Of a stretch of DNA of 64,000 nt, positions 1 to 11,699 are shown in pieces. Location: positions 1-64,000 of the forward strand of contig JBNGIO010005480.1 in the NCBI GenBank assembly GCA_049999805.1, written 5' to 3'. The translations under genes were made by a program, and so were the position numbers. Each line of letters begins with the position of its first letter. Position 1 is the first letter of the stretch. The notes under the pieces were generated by a model, which worked only from the letters and a program-made list of their open reading frames with translations, had not been told where the DNA came from and ran no database searches. The stretch comes from Folioceros fuciformis. Lineage: Eukaryota; Anthocerotophyta; Anthocerotopsida; Anthocerotales.

Positions 1-342
1 GCTCCAGTGAACCCTGCAACTGATCCTGCTATGCTCTTGTGCAGCCTGACCAAGTTGAGCCGGAGCCAACAGTTTGTAGAAGCCATTGACGAGCTCCTAT
101 CTACTGCAACCCGAACCTGTACGATCAGAGTTTCGGTGCTACTCTCAGGTATGCTAAATATGTGATTTATTGTGATGAAAGAACGATGGGAGGGGCCCAT
201 CTAGGAGGGTTTAAACCAAAAAGGGACCCGGAGGTCGAGGTGAAGAGGAGCAACTGAGCTCCCTACCTGAAGTCACCGACTGCACCCACAATGTCGTATG
301 CAGGGAGAAAAAACGGCCTGCAAACCGCGGGAGTAGAGGAAA
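1..342. other. Spacer 3' of the non-LTR element
   Basis: No gene is seen. This stretch lies downstream (minus-strand sense) of the last readable codon of the retrotransposon and may include its 3' untranslated tail. No clear poly(A) or simple-repeat tail could be made out, so the element's 3' end is not fixed. Confidence 0.4.
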
Positions 343-865
343 CTACGTCACCTGCTGTCGCTCCCTTGTGAAGGATCGCCGTTGCGAGCGCTCGTTGAAG
401 GGCGATAGAACGCGTTGTCGAAAATATGCTGTGAAGTACGAGAGGGACAGCCCTGCACTATGCCTGCGCGCATGGTAAACTTTGGCGCAGGACTTGACGA
501 ATTTGTCACAGTCCTCCGCCATTGCCCCATACGTTTCCAGCGCAAGCGGGATAAAGAGGTGGCCCGCTTGCATCCTGCTATATTTGCGGACCTTGAGAGC
601 CGCTGCACGGGCAGCAGCCCAGCCCGGACGGTTGGTGATGACCTGAGCAGAGGTAGTGTTAAGTGCGGGGTCAGTAACCACTACATCTGCCACCACAACC
701 TGGTCGCCACGGACAAGGTACAGGTCCGCCCTGATTGAACGACCTATAAGAAGAGTATACCCCCCTCCCTCCAGGCCATGTAGCCACTTTCGCGAGCAAT
801 GGCAAACATGACATCACGGATGGCGTCGTGAGTGGCAATGCGATGACCCCCGTGGGACAACGAGC
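343..865 (-). pseudogene. Restriction-like endonuclease part of the RLE element
   Basis: After the Cys/His knuckle the coding sense shifts frame near 845, giving THDAIRDVMFAIARESGY and then a stop. It resumes in another frame from 696 to 343 with ADVVVTDP, a Lys-rich AAALKVRKY helix and FIPLALETYG. These blocks fit the PD-(D/E)XK-like nuclease of RLE retrotransposons. The domain assignment is inference from motif order. The frame is broken at least twice, so it is non-functional. Confidence 0.65.
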
Positions 866-3478
866 AAGGTGGACACAAGAGTCATCGAGGGCAGATCCGC
901 ACTCGCAGGTAAGGAGCGAAGAGGCCACAGGCTGGAGCAGGCCGGGACGGAATTGCATCGCAGTAGTGAAGGTGGTTGGTGCGACGTGAAATCCCCGTAT
1001 GTATGGGCGAGCCAGTAGCCAAGCACCTGCGCCCTTCCCAGAACAAGAGCGGAGCCGCGTTGTAGTGGACCGAGAGATGGAAGGGTCCTGGAGGACAGAC
1101 TGAAAAGCCTGGCCAAGCTGCTTCTCCTGGAGGGATGCCTGCAACCCCCTAAAACCATAAGTGATAAATGTGGGGAAAGGAGGGAAGACCTTCCGAGCGT
1201 CCGCAGATAGCATGTCTCTAGCCTGCCTCAGGGACGATTGGAGAGAGAAGGTTCCCTCCTCCACACCTGATACGAGATCCTTGAGGAAGGGCCTGTCATG
1301 GAGGATGAAGTGGGAAGCCAAGGCGGGGGCAGAGAGGGCCCAACTCCCCAAGAAAGCCGCTGGGAAAGAGACCTCCGACGAGAGCAGGCCAGTGCCTTCG
1401 AATTGCAAAGGCAAGGATGCTTGCCAACGGGCCAGGTCACCCCCAGGGCACTCAAAAGCCCCTGAGCCCTGGATGTCCTCGAGAGTATCCAAAATCTTCG
1501 TATCGAAGCCCCGCAGCCGGGACAGAAGGGCCGGAGACGGAGGCAGTGTGCGGAAGAGGTACCCCGGGCGCCTAGCGAAGCAGGAGGAAAGAATTCCAAA
1601 GGCCACCTGAGCATCCCCCAGCAAAGGGAGGTCCTCGACGTGGGAGAGGTCCTCTGCGAGATCCTGGTCTAGGAAGCTCCCGATGAAGTCAGAGGAACCG
1701 AAGGGTACCCCTAGAATCCGCAATCCCAAAGTCGGAGCAATGTCCCCAGCAGGGAACTGCATAGTAGGCAGGATCCCTGACGCAGACTAGACGCGACACT
1801 TGGGCAGCTTGACCTTCAAGCCCACCGAAGAAAGCTCATGAGAGAAGATCTCAAAGGCCTCCTTGACTTTGTCCACAAGCCCGAGGATGTGAGAATCGTC
1901 TGCTAGCGAAGGGAAGACACAGACGCGCGCGGAGCAGGCAGCCCTAGATAGGGCCCTATAATGGGCAATGGTGAAGAGAGCACCACCTAGTGGGTCGCCG
2001 TGCCTGGTACCTGTGGCAGATTCCAAGACGGAGACGGCAAATCCTGAGGAGACGTTCTTGTGCTTGTAGTAGAGGTTGGAAGACCCCCCGTAGAAGCACC
2101 GAACAAACTGTATAAGACTCCCCAGGATGCCGCCAGCATCCCTGAGCTCCTCAAAGATGACGCTCCGGGAGATAAAATTGAAGGCGTTCTCGACATCCAC
2201 CTGTATGACCACCCACTTTGGATGGATATCAAGGCAAGCCCTCACCCCTAGCACCACAGACTCACAGCCCCCCGGAGTGGCAATGCCAAATTGAAGGGGG
2301 TTGAGGTGCTGTTGGAGGAGGGAGCGGCACTGTAGGGCGATAGTGCGGCTGAGAAGCCGCGTAAAGGCCTCCCCAACCGCGAGTGGGCGCACGTCCAAGC
2401 CTTGGGCGGGTTTGTCCATAGCGACAAGCCTGCTAGCTGCAAGGACAGCGGAAATCCGGTGAGGCAGCTCTCCACGAGCCACCGCAGCAGCCAGAGAAAA
2501 GAGCTCTGGGAAGCCGCTGGATGGATCTTCGGGGAGAACAAGGTCCCTAAGGTGTTCGAACACTATTCCCGACAAGCTGGCAGATGAAAGACGTGGGGTC
2601 GTGGAGAGTGCCAAAGCAAAAGCCGCCCGGTCCAGGGAGAAGGGATCCTCTGGGACATAAGTCGAATATGTCCGGGGGGATGGCATCCTTAGGTGCCGGG
2701 TGGAGGGCACGAAGGGCTGCAATGGTCTCTTCTGAAGCGGGGGCCAGGGGGAGGGGTCGAAGAGCCCTAGCAGCGCAGGCATATTCACCTGCTTGGCCCA
2801 GCAACTTGCAGCGGCGTAGGTTTGTTGCATTACCCGGGGCTTGTTCCAGTTGTTGTGCAGATTCCGCCCGTGCCTTGGTAGCACGCACAGCTTCCTCCTA
2901 GAGGGCTGCCCAGTCCCCAGCCTGAAAGCGCCGAAGACGGGAAGTAGCTTCTCGGTGCCCAGAAGTCCCCCCCTAGTGCACCAAAGGCACCATCGGGGGA
3001 GAAGTAGGAGGAGGCACCAGGGGTTGAGCGCAAGGTGATCTAGTGGAAGACGGAATGCCAGACGGGCATCATCGTGAAGGTGCCGAGGAAGCCTGCGGAA
3101 GATGAGCGGACATGGAAAGCGGGTTTCAAACATTCTCAGGATGTGATCCAATTGACTCCGCAACCATTCCCAGGAAGAAAGGGGAACCCCAAGGAGGAAG
3201 GTACGGTGCGACGGAGCCTGGGAAGCGGGACTGGAGGAGGTGACGGCATGCAATTGGGCATGGGCAGCCCAGGTAGCCAAGTCGAAATCTTTGTGCATGT
3301 GCCCGATGTGCATTTTCACCCCCTTGAGACCGCAGAATAGTTTAGCACAGGCAGGACAAAGCGTGTCCTTGTCCTTCACAATCGCAGAGGGTGTGGACCG
3401 CACCATATTATTGTACTGGTGATGGACGTCCGAGCTCCGGCGCATCGGTTGTAAGCGGAAACAAACAATGTTCAACAA
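671..3478 (-). pseudogene. RT and knuckle part of the RLE retrotransposon
   Basis: A 563-codon frame (3478 to 1787) and a 363-codon frame (1762 to 671) lie in the same reading frame, parted by a single TAG at 1789-1787, so they were once one ORF. The first carries the zinc finger near residues 41-62 and most of the RT. The second carries the thumb-like region and the Cys/His knuckle. Between about 2550 and 2890 the better coding sense (a HPAPKDAIPPD-type stretch) lies in another frame, so frameshifts flank that block. No intact protein can be made. An alternative reading as a host gene is unlikely given the RT motifs. Confidence 0.7.
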
Positions 3479-4034
3479 TCCCTCTGCAGGATGCGTGGTG
3501 TGCGCGCTGCTGTTACTGCTGCAGCTACTGCCATTGCTACAAGCTGGTGGTAGCCACCTACCCTACCTTGCCCGGCCTCCTCCTGTGCACTTCACCTGCA
3601 CCTTCACCTTCACCTACACCTACTCCTATGCATCAAACCATTTGTTTCAATAAGCTACTGATGTTTGGCTCGCCAATTGAGATGGGCAGGCCACAAAGAC
3701 TCGGAGCTCACTACCCCACTGCAGACCTGGCAAACAGGCTACCCTGCTCATTGTATCAGGCTCCACCAGCCATGCATGGTACAAACCACCAGCTCTAGCA
3801 GGCCAAAAACCCTACCAGGCAGATGTGGAGATCGGCATGGCATGCCGCTTCTATCCCCACACCTAGCCCTGCAACTGCAACATCAGCCGCGAGCGCGATG
3901 CAGAAGTGGACTGAAAGTCCATCCTGCCGGACTGGACTCCCGCTCCACACTCCCACGCTGCCGCTCAGGTATGTAGGCATGTTGATGAGGGCAAATGGCA
4001 AGGGGATTCAGTAGTAAAAGTAAATTAGAATTGC
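3479..4034. other. Spacer between RLE element and copia-type LTR
   Basis: No gene recognised. The segment contains a CT/CA-rich low-complexity stretch near 3590-3640 (tcacctgcaccttcacc type). It may hold the 5' leader of the minus-strand RLE element. Confidence 0.4.
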
Positions 4035-4272
4035 TGTTGGATCGTGAGCGGTGACCTAAGCCAAGTGCACGGGAGAGACAGGAAGAGCACGAGGAACGTG
4101 TGTGTACCAACAAAGAGTATTGTATTGATAAAGCAGAAAGATACTTATACATGTTTGTAGACAGCGGTTTAATGACCGTCAATCTAGCTGGAAATACTAA
4201 ACTACCTAATAGCCGTCCATGAGACGGGCTAACTTGAGTAGAATAACATAAACTGAAAGGTTATTCCCAATA
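4035..4272 (-). repeat. Copia-type LTR (solo or 3' LTR)
   Basis: On the minus strand a 238-bp block begins TATTGGGAATAACC just after a purine-rich CTAAGTGGGAG, the usual polypurine tract of copia elements, and ends GATCCAACA, so the ends are near-inverted repeats (TATTGG/CCAACA). A TATA-like TATAAGTAT lies inside. It may be the 3' LTR of the minus-strand copia element whose pol ends at 5083, or a solo LTR from another element. No second copy was found in the window. Confidence 0.55.
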
Positions 4273-5082
4273 CTCCCACTTAGTTGCAGTATTTTCAAAG
4301 TGGAAATTTGGACTGTAATATTCGTCCTTCACATGCAAGCTGTGACGAGTATATAATGATGGACTGAAAACACATGCCAAACGAGGTAGCGTTATAGCTC
4401 AATTTAGTCCGCTTGCAATTACACTCCAGCATGCTCTAAGAACAGCGTCTATGGCTACCTTCAGCCCCATAGAAATGGCTCTTCTCTTGATCACAGTATT
4501 CATTCTCTACTTGGATGCTTGGATCCCTGTGCTGAAATTTTCGGAGCACCAGTCCTACCTTCACGCGTTGCAATGTCCAGCTTCAAACATTGTCTCCTTT
4601 TACTCTCCTAGCTTGGCTCCACTTCCGAAAGCAAGAGCAAGAGAGGAGTGACAGGTGTGGCTTTGCAGCCTACACCTGAAGAGATTGAAGCATACATGAG
4701 AGTTCCTCTCCCTATGGATTCAGATGATGAAGCCTACATGGAGAGAATGGGGATACAAGCCTTCTATGGGTTCCAAGAGTGTGAAGAAGACAGCAAAGGA
4801 GTCTAAAGATGTGGAAGACACTAAGACTCCTAAGAAAGGGAAGGAGAAACCTACACCACATGAGATAGGAAGTGGGATACAGGTGCTATACGGATGTAAG
4901 TACGTTACTCTTAGAAAGTATGCATGAAACCTGACAGAGTAGTGATGCTGATTACTGCTGTGGGTGTTGCAGCCTTGACTGAAAAAATTTACAAAATGTG
5001 ACAAGGCCCTTGGGAAGGCCTGAAGAAAACACTCACAAAACAGGGCAAACTCCCACTGGGTGTTTAAAAGCAGTAATCTCTA
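4273..5082. other. Unassigned stretch between LTR and copia pol
   Basis: No complete gene. Around 4690-4870 the plus strand has a short Lys/Glu/Thr-rich frame (MMKPTWREW..., 67 codons) with no recognisable domain. A second polypurine-like AGTGGGAG lies on the minus strand near 5052-5062, just after the copia pol stop codon. This raises the possibility that the true 3' LTR of that element began here and is lost. Confidence 0.35.
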
Positions 5083-8000
5083 GTGGGCAGTGCCCTTAGC
5101 AGCAACGGCGGGCATTTCACTAGTGCCAGCGGAGGCAGTATGTTTCTCACGGACAGGTTTGGAAAGAGATTTCATAAGAAGATCATAGATGTTGTCCTCA
5201 GTAGGCACATAAGACACTGTCACCTCTCCAGACTCAGCAGCTTGCTTGATAAAGTGATGACTTATCTCGATGTGTTTTTATCGTGCATGGAAAACCGGAT
5301 TCTTGCTAAGTGCGATAGATGATTGGTTGTCACACCACAAAGGCATTGCACCTAGCTGCAGTTGTTGAAGCCCCTTCATAAAGCTCCGGATCCATATGAC
5401 CTCCCTGGCAGCTTGTGTCATGGCAGCATATTTTGCCTCAGTAGAGGACAGGCATATAGTTGATAGTTTCTTACTACTCCATGAAACATTAGAGGTCCCC
5501 AGAAAGACGTAGTAGGCAACAATAGATTTCCAGGTGTCGGGATCCCCTGCCCAATCTGCATCGCAATAAGTAGTGAGAACCAAACCTGTCTTACACCTAG
5601 TGAACCTAAGGCCCTTCATGGCTGTCCCTTTCAAGTATCTAAAAATGCGTTTGACAGCAGTCCAATGAGATGGGCCAAGATTCTCGAAGAACTGGCTTAC
5701 AGCTCCCACTGCCCGGGTAATGTCCATACCGGTCCAATCGGAGAGAGAAATGAGGGAGCTGACAGCCTGTCTATAAGGAATATTGGCCATGGCTTGTTTG
5801 TCCTCCTCAGTAGCAGGGCACTGTTCTAAGGAGAGCTTCTCACCTAAGGACATGGGTGTAGCTACAGGCTTCGCATCTTGCATGTTGAAGCACTATAGAA
5901 GCTGATGCACAAAGTGCTCATGATGTATATCAATGGTGCCATCAATCCTATTGAATTGAAACTGAACACCCAGGAAAAAGGTGAATTCTCCTAGGTCAAT
6001 CATATCGAGCTTAGAAAGAAGAATTAGCTTGATACGGGCCGTAAGGGCAGCAGAGTTGCTAAATAGAAAGTTGTCATCAATATAGATAGTGAGGATCAAG
6101 AAATCCGCCCCATCCCACAGGATATAAACACTTGTGTCTGCATCAAGGCACGTGAAGCTTAGTTCCATCAAAAGCTTATGGAATACCTCATACCATGCAC
6201 GAGATGCCTGTTTGAGACCATAAAGTGTCTTGAGCAGCTTGCACACTTTGTCCTTGTCAATGAAAAAACCCTTCGGCTGGCTCATGTAGATATCTTCCTC
6301 TAGAAGGCCATTCAGAAAGCTTGTTTTGACATCCAGTTGGTGTAAGAGAAGGTTATAATGGACAACTAAGGCTAAAAGGATCCTTACAGAGGTGGACTTT
6401 GACGACTAGGGCAAAAGTTTCGTTGAAGTCGAGTCTAGGAATCTGGTTGTAGCCCTTGGCAACAAGGTGGGCCTTGTATCTACCAACAGTTCCATCAGTA
6501 TTCATTTTTTTCTTAAAGACCCACTTGTATGCAACTGGTTTTCTACCTGGAGGGAGATCTACAAGCTTCCAAGTTTTGTTTTGAATGAGAGAATTGTATT
6601 CTGAGTCTATAGCAGCTTGCCAAAAAGAGGCCTCAAGGCCTTCGAAGTCTTCTTTGTAAGTAGCTGGTTCACCTAAAGAAGAAGACACACTAAGTACAGC
6701 TATAGTAGACATGTCATAGGTTACCATGCTTGCCCACCGGTATTGAGGATCTTGCCACTCATGCATGGGGTGACGTATGCGGGTCGAACGACAAAGAGGA
6801 GGGTTCTTTTCTTCAAGATCAGACTCCTTAACCTTAGTATCTACAGGCTCAACCAGATCAGCATCGCCATTGGCAGGTGTACTTGGATTTTCATCATTAT
6901 GGCCTGGAGATGGTGGGGAGGTAATGTTCTCATAGTCACTATTGTCATTAGAAGCTGGAGTAGCCTGCAGTGATGGAGGTGCCCCCTCCCGTGATCCGAA
7001 GAAGAGTCATCCTCATCATCAAAGAAACTCGACTCGTCAGTATCATCAGGAAGAGAATCCTCAATACCAGTGATGGAAGCAGGCACAAGAGTGGCATCTG
7101 GGTATAAAGCAACAGCATGCCGGCGAAGTAAGGTAGCCTCATGAAAAATGACACTACGTGACAAAGTGAGCTGTCGAGTGACAGGGTTGAAAAGTTTTTA
7201 GCCCTTCACCTCTTTAGAATAGCTGACAAAAACATGACGAGAGGCCTTGGGATTAAGCTTGGAGCATAGATCTGGTAGAACAAGGGCATAAGCTGGTGAC
7301 CCAAAGATGCGCAGGTGCCGAACGGGAGGCTTCCTACAAGTCCATCGCTCATAGGGAGTAATGGAACCAAGCTCCTTGGTGGGTAGGCGATTCTGAACAT
7401 AGTTGGCTGCCACCAAAGCTTCCGCCCAATACCCATGGGTGAGTCTAGCAAAGATGAGAGCAGCCAAAGTGGCTTCTTGCAAAGTTCTGTTTTTCACTTT
7501 GAAAAAGCATTCTGCTCTAGAGTATATGGAACTGTAAACTTATGAAGAATACCTTCCTTCTCACAGAAAGCAGCGAATGCATGGCTGGCTTACTCACCCC
7601 CGTTATTTGTTCGCAGGATGCACACCTTCCTTGAAGTCTATCTTTGTGCAAACTGAACATAGGACTGAAAATAGTCATGTGCTTCACTCTTGTGCTGAAG
7701 CAGATACACCACACAATACCAACTCCACTCGTCGATGAATGTGAGAAAATAATCTGCCCCTCCAAACGAGCTAGTGGACATAGGGTCGTAAATATCACTA
7801 TGAACTATGTGGAGCAACCCATCAGCACAGCTAAGAGCCTTATCGGAGAAAGGAAGTGAGTGGGCTTTACTGAGTTGACAAGCCTCACAGAAGGCATGTT
7901 TGTCAAAAGGAAAATCCAAAGGCTCTCACTAACTCTCACCTTTCATTAGAGTACCCAGACGCTAGAAGTTGACATGCCCGAGACGGTAGTGCCACAGCTA

Positions 8001-8460
8001 TGTAGCAGGAATTTCTGTGGAATGTACGGACTGTGTAGAACCCAAAACCGTCTTGACATTCAAAAGGTACAGATCATGGAAATGAGACCCTGAAAAGAGA
8101 TCTAGACCTGACTTGGTACAGGTGATGGAGCACCCTTGATGATCGAAACATACTTTGCAACCGTGTGCCTATGAGAGTTTCAAGAAAGACATAAGATTCT
8201 TAGTCATAGATGGGACATAAAGCACATCTGTAAGAGTGAGGTTGGAAGAATCAGGTAAAGTGATGACAACTGATCCCGAACCCTTGATCAAAAGCTCACT
8301 ATCATCCTCTAGCAACACAAATTGCTTGGTGTCAATAGCTGGAGTAAAAGACGAAAAAGCACGCCTATGAAAACAAATGTGACTCGTTGCTCCAGAATCT
8401 AAAAACCAAGTATCAGGGTGAACTTGTGTGGAAGAAAGGCAGACTGCTAGGATAGAGGGC
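5083..8460 (-). pseudogene. copia pol (protease-integrase-RT-RNase H), broken
   Basis: The protease DSGA motif, the integrase core and C-terminal part (HGYWAEALVAANYVQNRLP), the RT with YIDD and RNase H with CDADWAGD are all legible but spread over several frames. After 5278 the RNase H tail continues in a shifted frame to a stop at 5083. Polyprotein processing and integration functions are inferred from the family; this copy cannot supply them. Confidence 0.85.
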
Positions 8461-8519
8461 TGCTTAGCCTTGTTGATGGTGACATTGCTTTCAAGAGGAT
8501 GATCACATCGAGGTTCTCC

Positions 8520-9238
8520 TCACTTCTTTTTGCGACAGTCCCGTTCATAGTGCACAGGAATTTTGCACCAATTGCAAACAAACGTCTTGTTGTTGTTGTT
8601 GCCAACTATGCGTGGTGGCTGTGTGTGGGAGCCACGTCCTTTGCCCCTACCACGAAAGCCTGCGCGTCCTCTTGAGGTGAATAGTACTCTAGTATTACTG
8701 GAAGTAGAACCCTTTTGCTTGCTGAAGCTCCGAGTACACTCCTCAGAAATAAGGGCCCATATAACATCCTCAAGAGTTACCTTGGGTGTTTGACCAGAAG
8801 CTGTCGCTTGCACAGCAGAGTTGATTGTGGCATTCTGGCTGGCCACAATGTAGTGATAGCTCTCTGGTAATGAAGCTAAGAGACTAATAGTTGCTTGAAC
8901 TTCTGATAGCATAGTGCCACAAAAAACAAGATTAGCCAGTGATGTGCGAAACTTGTTGATGTAGGCCTCAACCAGCTCATTCTCTTGCACCTCAGGTTGA
9001 AAAAGTCTCTGTGCGCATGCACAAGAGAGGATGAACTCTTATCCTGATAGATAGAATGGAAGATTTCCCAAATAGTTATGGAAGTCTTGGCTCCTATTGT
9101 ATAAGGCATCATAGTTTTATCTAAAGCAACAATGAGAATTGAGCGAGCAAGGCTATCCTTCCGCTCCCAAGCTAGGATCTCGTATGCACTTCTAGCAGGT
9201 ACTGTGACCTTGGGGTCTGTGCCGACCACGACGGACAT
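8520..9238 (-). pseudogene. copia gag (truncated, frameshifted)
   Basis: Two overlapping minus-strand frames (9238-8876 and 8990-8520) together give the middle of a copia gag (AWERKDSLARSILIVALD then ENELVEAYINKFRTSLANL) and a zinc knuckle CX2CX4HX4C (CNWCKIPVHYERDC) near 8540-8580. The conserved start of copia gag (an N-x-x-x-W-type block) is absent upstream of 9238, where the sequence turns abruptly GC-rich, so the 5' part has been lost. Confidence 0.8.
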
Positions 9239-9750
9239 CAGCTCATGCTGGCATGAGCGCCCAGGTCTATAGCGGGGCGCCCAGGTTCGGCGAAGGGAAC
9301 GCCGGCCCGGCCGCCGGTTCCGGAGCCGGACGGTGTGGCGCTAGGACATCGCCAGGTTGCGGCCAGGCAGGCTGCCGAGCGTGGACCGGCCAGCGGGCGC
9401 TAGTCCAAGTCGGCAAAGGCAGCGGTGCCGACGAGTACTAGTCGCGGCCGGTGGACGGCAGTCCTATGGACGGGTGAGGCTACGAAGCCGAATCGCAGGG
9501 TGTCGTTGCATGTGGGAGTCGCTAACGCCGGGCACTGGATTGCAAGTGCCGGAGCACCAACGTCGAGGGCGAAGACGGGAGCTAGTTGGGATCCTGGCCA
9601 CAAGGTGAAATCGGATCTCAACGGAAGATTCAGGCTCGACGTGTCATCCTAAATTGTGGACAGACGAATCGGAACGAGGGTAACAAAATCTACATTACAT
9701 TTTGATAGAATCTAACTAGCATTTTGCTTGATTTGCATTGATTTTAAAGC
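9239..9750. other. GC-rich junction between two head-to-head copia elements
   Basis: This roughly 510-bp segment separates the start of the minus-strand gag (9238) from the ATG of the plus-strand gag (9751). About 9250-9620 is strongly GC-rich, unlike either element. No LTR resembling 15931-16205 or 4035-4272 and no tRNA primer-binding site was recognised. Short frames on both strands are not convincing genes. Confidence 0.5.
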
Positions 9751-11513
9751 ATGGCGTCCTTAAAAAACGTCATGTTCAATATTGAGAAGGTAGATGGTAC
9801 TAACTTCCCGTTCTGGAAAGAACAAGTGTATAATGTTCTAGTACAGAAGAAGCAAATCAAGTTGATAAAGTTGCTAGGAGTGAAACCCGTTAGCATGACT
9901 CAGGATGAGTGGCAGGACCTAAATGAGCTTGCTAGGTCTACCATCATGCTAACATTATCGAAGTCGGTCTACTTCAACCTGAAAGACAAGACCACAAGCT
10001 ACGAGCTATGGCAGAAGTTGTGTGACCTGTACGAAAAGCAAAGTGCGGCTTCTCAAGTGTATTGGTTGAAACAGCTGGTGGACTTGAAGATGAAGAAAGG
10101 AACGAGGATGTCCGATCATCTGAACGAGTTCAATACCATTTTCAGCCAGCTCTCATCTCAAGGTATCTCCTTCCCAGATTCCGTGAGAGCTATGTTTCTG
10201 TTGGTCACATTACCAAAGAGCTGGGACACCTTTCTTACAGCTCCAAATAATTCCGCTCCTGCTAGTGGTCTTACCATTGTAAATGTAGAAGGTAGCCTGT
10301 TAACAGAGGAGGTGAACAAGAAGAATATGGAACCTTCGAAAGGTTCCAATGNNNNNNNNNNNNNNNNNNNNNNNNNNNNNNNNNNNNNNNNNNNNNNNNN
10401 NNNNNNNNNNNNNNNNNNNNNNNNNNNNNNNNNNNNNNNNNNNNNNNNNNNCAAAGGGGAAGTACAAGGAGCGAAGTCGTTCCCGTAGTAAGTCTCGTAG
10501 TCAAAACAATGTTGAGTGTTACCATTGTCACAAGAAGAGTCACATCAGAAGGGACTGTGAGAAGTTCAAGAAGGACAAAGGAAAGGAGAAGAAGCAGAGC
10601 GACAACAAGGAAAGTCCAAGTGTCAAGCATGACGAGGTGAACTCTGTTGATGATGGAGATGTTCTTACCTCTTCTTTCTTCGATTCTGCACAGCTGACAG
10701 CCGTGGAGAGTCACTTATTCTCTAATTGGATAATTGACTCTGGAGCATCTTTCCATGATACTCCGCATAGGGAGCGGTTTAGCACTTATGATGCTACTAG
10801 GAAAGGATGTGTTCGGCTTGGAAATAACTACGCATGCGAGATTGCAGGCGTTGGTGATGTGCAGCTGAAGTTTGACAATGGATCTTCATTCGTATTGAAG
10901 GATGTTAGGCATGTTCCGAAGTTGACCAAAAGCATGATTAGCGCAAGGCAGTTGGATGATGCTGGCTACCACTGTTGGTTTGGAGATCGATCTTGGAAGA
11001 TCTCCAAAGGTTCTCTTGTGTTAGCTCGTGGATCGAAGTGTGGCACTTTGTACTCACTTCAGGTAACCACTGTCCAGGATCATATGATTTGTGTAACGGA
11101 ACAGCCAAGTGTTTCCTTTTGGCATAGTCGGTTAGGACATATTTCTCAAAAGGAATGAAGATCCTATCTCGTTTTGGTTACGTCCCTGCTTATGACTTTT
11201 TCGATTTCTCCGTGTGTGAGCATTGTTTGTATGGGAAATAGACGAAGTCACCACATAGAGCAAGAGGTAAACACAAAAGTAAACCTCTTGAGTTAGTTCA
11301 CTGTGACGTTTGTGAACCTATGCCCACTGTATCGTTAGGCAGTGCATCTTATTTTGTCACTTTCATTGATGACTTCTCACGCAAGGTGTGGGTTTATCCT
11401 TTCAAGAAAAAGGATGATGTTTTGACAGTATTTCAGAAATTCATCACCCTTGTGGAGAATCAGTATGGCCTCCGGCTGAAGTGTCTGAGGAGAGACAATG
11501 GGGGAGAGTATGT
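9751..11513 (+). pseudogene. copia gag-protease-integrase 5' part
   Basis: The frame opens at ATG 9751 (MASLKNVMFNIEKVDG) with a copia gag fold. It runs into the N gap, then gives an Arg/Ser-rich linker, the CX2CX4HX4C knuckle near 10515-10560 and the protease active site DSGAS near 10737. The pre-integrase block SFWHSRLGHISQ ends in a frameshift near 11150. The integrase core follows in the shifted frame (VTFIDDFSRKVWVYPF, RRDNGGEYV), with an in-frame TAG near 11239, and is cut at 11513 by the insertion. Confidence 0.85.
10352..10451. other. Assembly gap (100 N)
   Basis: A run of 100 N within the gag frame. The round number suggests a default gap size rather than a measured distance. Confidence 0.95.
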
Positions 11514-11699
11514 ATGGAACGGAAAAGTTTGGTAATCGGTCTAGGAAAGTCTAACTTGGTTTCTTTTTGTTCAGAATAGTTCGAAGGGAGGCATGTGGAA
11601 GGTAGGTTTCTGGGCAAGTGCCCATGGTAGGTAGTGAGTGGCTAGTGAAGGTTTTTATGGAGTTTTTTTAGTTCTATTCTGGTAGGTTAGAATAAGACG

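Larger units (their letters stand above)
343..3478 (-). mobile_element. Decayed RLE-type non-LTR retrotransposon
   Basis: Read on the minus strand the domains come in the order C2H2 zinc finger (CX2CX12HX4H near 3345), reverse transcriptase, Cys/His knuckle (CXCX9HX3C, near 870-920) and a restriction-like endonuclease. The RT shows QVDVENAFNF, GTRHGDPLGG and LADD at the catalytic-loop position. The endonuclease shows THDAIRD (compare the family's RHD motif), ADVVVTDP, K..KY and FIPLALETYG. This order is that of early-branching non-LTR elements (R2/NeSL-like), not of the APE-endonuclease L1 and RTE elements usual in plants. One in-frame TAG and several frameshifts show it is dead. The subfamily is inferred from motifs read by eye. 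Confidence 0.75.
5083..9238 (-). mobile_element. Decayed Ty1/copia retrotransposon (minus strand)
   Basis: Domains on the minus strand run in copia order: gag (9238-8520), protease (DSGATSHI, near 8385-8405), integrase (HSDIYDPM and following, 7919-7198), reverse transcriptase (KTLYGLKQASRAWYE; YIDD, 6766-5893) and RNase H (CDADWAGDPDTWKS, SSTEAKYAAM, 5883-5083). Integrase before RT is diagnostic of copia against gypsy. Frames break at about 8990, 8520, 7520, 6350, 5890 and 5280, so no polyprotein is possible. The gag lacks its usual N-terminal part, so the 5' end and 5' LTR are missing. Confidence 0.9.

Noticed and set aside
1161-1610. 149-codon plus-strand frame
   Set aside because: Exact shadow of the minus-strand RLE retrotransposon coding region.
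4451-4651. 66-codon plus-strand frame MATFSPIEMALLLITVF
   Set aside because: A hydrophobic start but no family match, lying in transposon debris between an LTR and copia pol; not supported as a gene.
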